Assembly: GCA_963556495.2 (NCBI GenBank)
Contig: OY747716.1
Coordinates: 50,544,818 to 50,608,817, forward strand
DNA length: 64,000 nt
Direction: 5' to 3'
DNA from: Valencia hispanica
Lineage: Eukaryota; Chordata; Actinopteri; Cyprinodontiformes; Valenciidae
Numbering within the stretch: position 1 is the first letter of the stretch; each line of letters begins with the position of its first letter. Shown piece after piece: positions 60,734 to 64,000 of this stretch. The translations under genes and the position numbers were made by a program. Below the pieces are notes generated by a model. The model did not search any database. It worked only from the letters and a program-made list of their open reading frames with translations, and was not told where the DNA came from.

Positions 60734-60870
60734 CCCGACTCACCTGTCCGTCTGTTTACCTGCACACTGAAGGAGGGGAAACAGGGCGGAAGCAGCGGCG
60801 CATTAGCTTTCGCCGAAGCACAGCACTTCCGCTTCACACTTTCAAAATAAGAGCATCGAGAGCGCTGGGA
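60734..60870 (-). promoter_or_regulatory. rmc1: RMC1 5' UTR/promoter candidate
   Basis: Just upstream of the RMC1 start the sequence is more GC-rich and has two ETS-like cores: GGAAG within GGGCGGAAGCAGCGG near 60786, and CACTTCCGC near 60825. No TATA box is evident. ETS-type sites are common in TATA-less housekeeping promoters. The start site is not determined. Confidence 0.3.
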
Positions 60871-61117
60871 TCAACTTCAGAGATAAATCTGCTTTTAGTT
60901 TGACATTTATAACTGTTGATTCAGAGCAAAATGTAGTAATATTAGTTAGAAATGTTTGTTTTTTAGCCAAGTGGTACTTTTCTTCTTACTTTGGGACGTA
61001 TTTGTTGGTTCTGTTCTCGTTAGAGGCTGGAGGAAATGCAATAAAGTTTCCCTCCTCACAGAAATCATTTCTTATTCCTCATGTTTCTTCCTTCCAGCAA
61101 CATTTCCTGGTTATTTC

Positions 61118-61733
61118 CAGAGGTGGGTGGAGTAGCCAAAAATTGTACTCAAGTAAGAGTAGCACTACTTCAACATGTTTCCCCCCAAGTAAAAGTCAAA
61201 ACTAGCAGTCTGAAAAATTTACTCAAGTTAAAAAAAAGGCTAATTTAGTATTTAGTAACATCTGATTTAAGATTTCTTAAATGTCATCAGTCAGACAAAA
61301 TTATACAGTCAAATTTGGGTTTTTTAAAGACTAAAATGAATAAAACAGATAATTACAAAATAACACATCTTAAGCAGAGGTCAATATTTTCATTATATCA
61401 ATACTTACAGTAGAAAATGATTAAGAATACCTTATAACATGGTAAAAAGTACTTCCAGTGACAATTTATTGTGTTTACTGAATATTCACTTGACCTCAAA
61501 ATGCATCCAGCTCAAATTGTGAGAAAACTTGTGTAGAAACAGGAAGTTTCATTTAATTAAACTGTAGGCGTGTTTAGTTAAAATATGTTGGTCATTCATT
61601 GAATTTACTGACAGTAGGAAGAGTTTCCAGAAATTTGACTCCAGTTAAGAGTAGTGATACTTCAAAAAATATTACAAAAGGAATAAAGTATGGCACAGCA
61701 AATTTAAATGTAACTAGTTACTCCCCACTTCTG
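61118..61733. mobile_element. Non-autonomous DNA transposon, CAGARGTGGG family
   Basis: Starts CAGAGGTGGGTGGAGTAGCC and ends AGTTACTCCCCACTTCTG; 616 bp. It aligns in order with 6228-7429 (TTGTACTCAAGTAA, AAAAGTACTTCCAGTGA, TTCACTTGACCTCAAAATGC). Flanking octamers match at only about five of eight positions. It sits between the RMC1 promoter and the RIOK3 3' end. Confidence 0.7.
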
Positions 61734-61984
61734 ATCATATCCTTCAGTCGTCTGGTTTGTTTTAAATGTTTGTCACTCATCTTCAGTCCAGATGTGGAGG
61801 CAGATGAAGCTCCAGTCAAACAGAGTTGATCCATGCGGATTATTACTGGACAAGAATTTTATTTTGAAAGAGCCAGACCGGAAGCATCCACTCAAGTCAT
61901 GCGACTGGCCGCGGATCACGTGCTTCACGTTCTCAGCTGATTTAATTTGAATATTTCAGGAGGAAATAAAAACTGTTGAGATTC

Positions 61985-62461
61985 TCAGGTGTTCATCTGT
62001 TTTATTGTTTTATCTTCATATCAGGATGAGTCGAGTAAAAACATACAAACATTTATGATGTTTTCCACATGAATCCTAATATTTCTACTTCATCCCGACG
62101 AGTTAAAATCAGAGGAAATCTGAGCTGATTGGTTGCAGTTTTCACTGGAGCTCCGACATCTTTTAAAAATCAAACAGATTCAGGACTGAAACACTGAGTT
62201 TAGAAATGCAGCTCTCTGGTGATTTAACTAGGACATCTGGTCGACTAGTTAAAACTCATCAGGTAACGAGTGAAAAACCTTCCTCTGCTTCTATTTTCAT
62301 CATCACATCAAACGACACAGCGATAAAGCAGGAGGACATGACGCTCTCTGCCTCCTGCAGCCAGCAGGTGGCGCTCCGGCCTGTCCTGGGAGGGAGCCAG
62401 GCGCCTCCTCTTGGGGTTCATGTCGATCACAGCGAGTTGTGGCGGTGGTGGGGGCGGGGCT
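61985..62461 (-). other. riok3: RIOK3 3' UTR with polyadenylation signal
   Basis: Non-coding sequence downstream of the RIOK3 stop ends near an AATAAA on the minus strand at 62001-62006, about 460 nt after the stop. A GC-rich stretch lies just after the stop (62440-62461). Confidence 0.5.
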
Positions 62462-62578
62462 TTAGTCGTCGGAGTCGGGTTCTAGAGGAGGGCCGCCGTC
62501 CTCCGAGGTCACCGGGAACTTCTTCTTCCCTCGTTTCTGGATGCGATGATTCTCGTTCCTCTTCTCCAAGGCCACGAT
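62462..62578 (-). CDS. riok3: RIOK3 last coding exon (C-terminal 38 residues; gene continues beyond the window)
   Basis: On the minus strand an acceptor (TTCCGACAG) precedes an open segment of 38 codons ending in TAA at 62462-62464. It encodes IVALEKRNENH...GGPPLEPDSDD, which aligns with the human RIOK3 C-terminus (EIEALEKMNEDH...GDPPLLYDE) in both the helix and the acidic tail. RIOK3 is an atypical RIO-family serine kinase linked to 40S ribosome maturation and to antiviral signalling; this exon lies after the kinase domain and carries no catalytic residue. The preceding intron runs off the window and contains a (TA)n tract and a LINE. RIOK3 is the direct neighbour of RMC1 in human as well, which supports the call. 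Confidence 0.85.
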   Translation of the reverse strand: MVALEKRNENHRIQKRGKKKFPVTSEDGGPPLEPDSDD

Positions 62579-62897
62579 CTGTCGGAACAGAAGGGGGGAG
62601 GTTACTGGGCATGCTCAGATCAGATCCCTGCTTCACCAGGATCACCATTTAGAGGGAACCTTGCCTTCATCATTAATGCATAATAATCCACATCTGGATT
62701 ATTTTTATTTTGAATCTTCGTGGCATTTTTAAAGTTTCCATTTACTTCTTCAGTAATTTTGCTCTCAGTTAAACGCAGATTTATGTCTTTAACCCGACTA
62801 CGAAGCAATCTGATTGGCTGGAAGCTTAGTTAGCTCCACCCAGGAGGAACACGCGACGCAGGGCTCCTAATCTCTAGTATCCACGTCTAAATAGTTC

Positions 62898-63014
<117 letters not shown>

Positions 63015-63559
63015 TGTTTGAGATGTCTTACAATAACCCTGAAACGTCAGTTTTACAGTGGAGGGCATAATGTATAGCAATTCTCTTTTTCTACCACAAG
63101 AGGGAGCTCCACCTAAAGCCATGAAAAGGCCTGCCGTTTTTCGACCAATCACAGGCCGGCTGTGACTGGGGGAGACAGTTTAAGTGCAGCATGTCACTTA
63201 TGTCTCCTAATTTCTCAGCCATTTTAACAGGCAACGCAGCTTCCGAACTACTCTTAATATCTTAAGAACTGTAAGGCGTATCGACGTCACCAATATACCG
63301 TTTTTATCGGAACGGATAGGGGAACGCTCTTAAACCACTCAATTTGTTGAAAATATTATATTACAGCCGTAAAATCATGTCAAACATGTTGATAAATTTG
63401 ATGAAAACAATCTGTCTTTCCTTGGTCCCAATCTACATCCTCTTACTCTGAAAATATAAGGGCTATCGAAATTATTCTTTCACTTTAAGTATCAGCAGGC
63501 TTTGATGAAGAATCATGGTGCGTTTCGTGTGTGTACTTCAATCTGTCTAGGAGCAGTGA

Positions 63560-64000
63560 TTTTGTAAAAATGAGCATGATTTTGACGACATGTTTAGCCG
63601 CATGCTGTCATTCCATTAATGGTTGTCTAGGTGGTGTCCTGCAAACGATGTGGGCTACTTTGATAACTGGAGAACTTTTTGGGGAAAACCTGGTCTGATC
63701 CGGAGAGACGGCATCCATCCCACTTTGGATGGAGCAGCTCTTCTTTCTAGGAATATGGCCGAATTTATTAGTCCTCCAAAACACTGACAACCCAGGGTCC
63801 AGACCAGGAAGCAGAGTCGTAGTTTAACCCACCTCTCTGCTGCTTCTGTACTGTTACCCCCCCATTACCCTATAGAAACAGTGTCTTGCCCACGGCCAAA
63901 ATTAAATGGATTAAAAGTTAAGCCAACAAAAGCAAATTATGGAAATCTCATAAAGATAAATACAACTTTGACTGAACAGAAAAATAAATCTATTAAATGT
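63560..64000 (+). mobile_element. 5' part of an L2/CR1-type LINE (ORF1 esterase end), cut by the window edge
   Basis: A plus-strand frame reads [20 protein letters not shown] then [14 protein letters not shown], ending TGA near 63786. This is the C-terminal part of the SGNH/esterase-like ORF1 of fish L2/CR1 LINEs; the DGIHP segment carries the Asp and His of that motif. The same frame continues after the stop with LNGLKVKP and NTTLTEQKNKSIK, a lead-in to the endonuclease ORF. Sequence from about 63010 may be its 5' UTR. Antisense to RIOK3. Confidence 0.6.

Noticed and set aside
62206..62652. 148-codon plus-strand frame
   Set aside because: Antisense shadow of the RIOK3 last exon, which has recognisable homology and an acceptor on the minus strand.

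Overview
This is nuclear DNA from a teleost fish, probably a percomorph. Evidence: coding exons that read as fish orthologues of three vertebrate genes; minimal introns of about 74-95 bases beside introns swollen by tandem repeats; fish-type L2/CR1-like LINEs; and short hAT-like elements with TAGGG-type ends. Nothing bacterial, viral or plasmid-like is present.

Layout. 1-15.7 kb: no recognisable coding exon. It lies 5' of, or inside a 5' non-coding intron of, RREB1, and holds several DNA-transposon relics, a fold-back element, an 11-bp tandem repeat and a tetranucleotide block. 15.7-36.7 kb (+): a complete 17-exon coding model for the zinc-finger transcription factor RREB1. All splice phases agree, giving about 1,824 residues and 16 C2H2 fingers. 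36.7-45.7 kb: RREB1 3' UTR and the convergent intergenic space, with a broken L2-type LINE that was itself hit by a 1.09-kb TA-flanked DNA element. 45.7-60.8 kb (-): a complete 21-exon coding model for RMC1 (C18orf8/Mic1), 655 residues and uninterrupted. 62.0-64 kb (-): last coding exon of RIOK3, the rest lying beyond the window, plus a (TA)n tract and the 5' part of another LINE.

The three genes have separate jobs: RREB1 is a nuclear transcription factor, RMC1 supports the MON1-CCZ1 RAB7 exchange factor on late endosomes, and RIOK3 is an atypical RIO kinase. RIOK3-RMC1 is an old vertebrate neighbour pair. The RREB1 adjacency differs from human.

The most unusual feature is the intron repeats. 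Two RREB1 introns are filled by minisatellites whose unit contains the exon end plus the 5' splice site: a 33-bp unit at 25.26-26.34 kb with about 29 donor copies, and a 17-bp unit at 30.54-32.95 kb with well over 100. Across both genes, seven of the larger arrays start within about 0-40 bases of a 5' splice site. The second donor array lies just upstream of an in-frame cassette zinc-finger exon. I read everything by eye; no database search was run.
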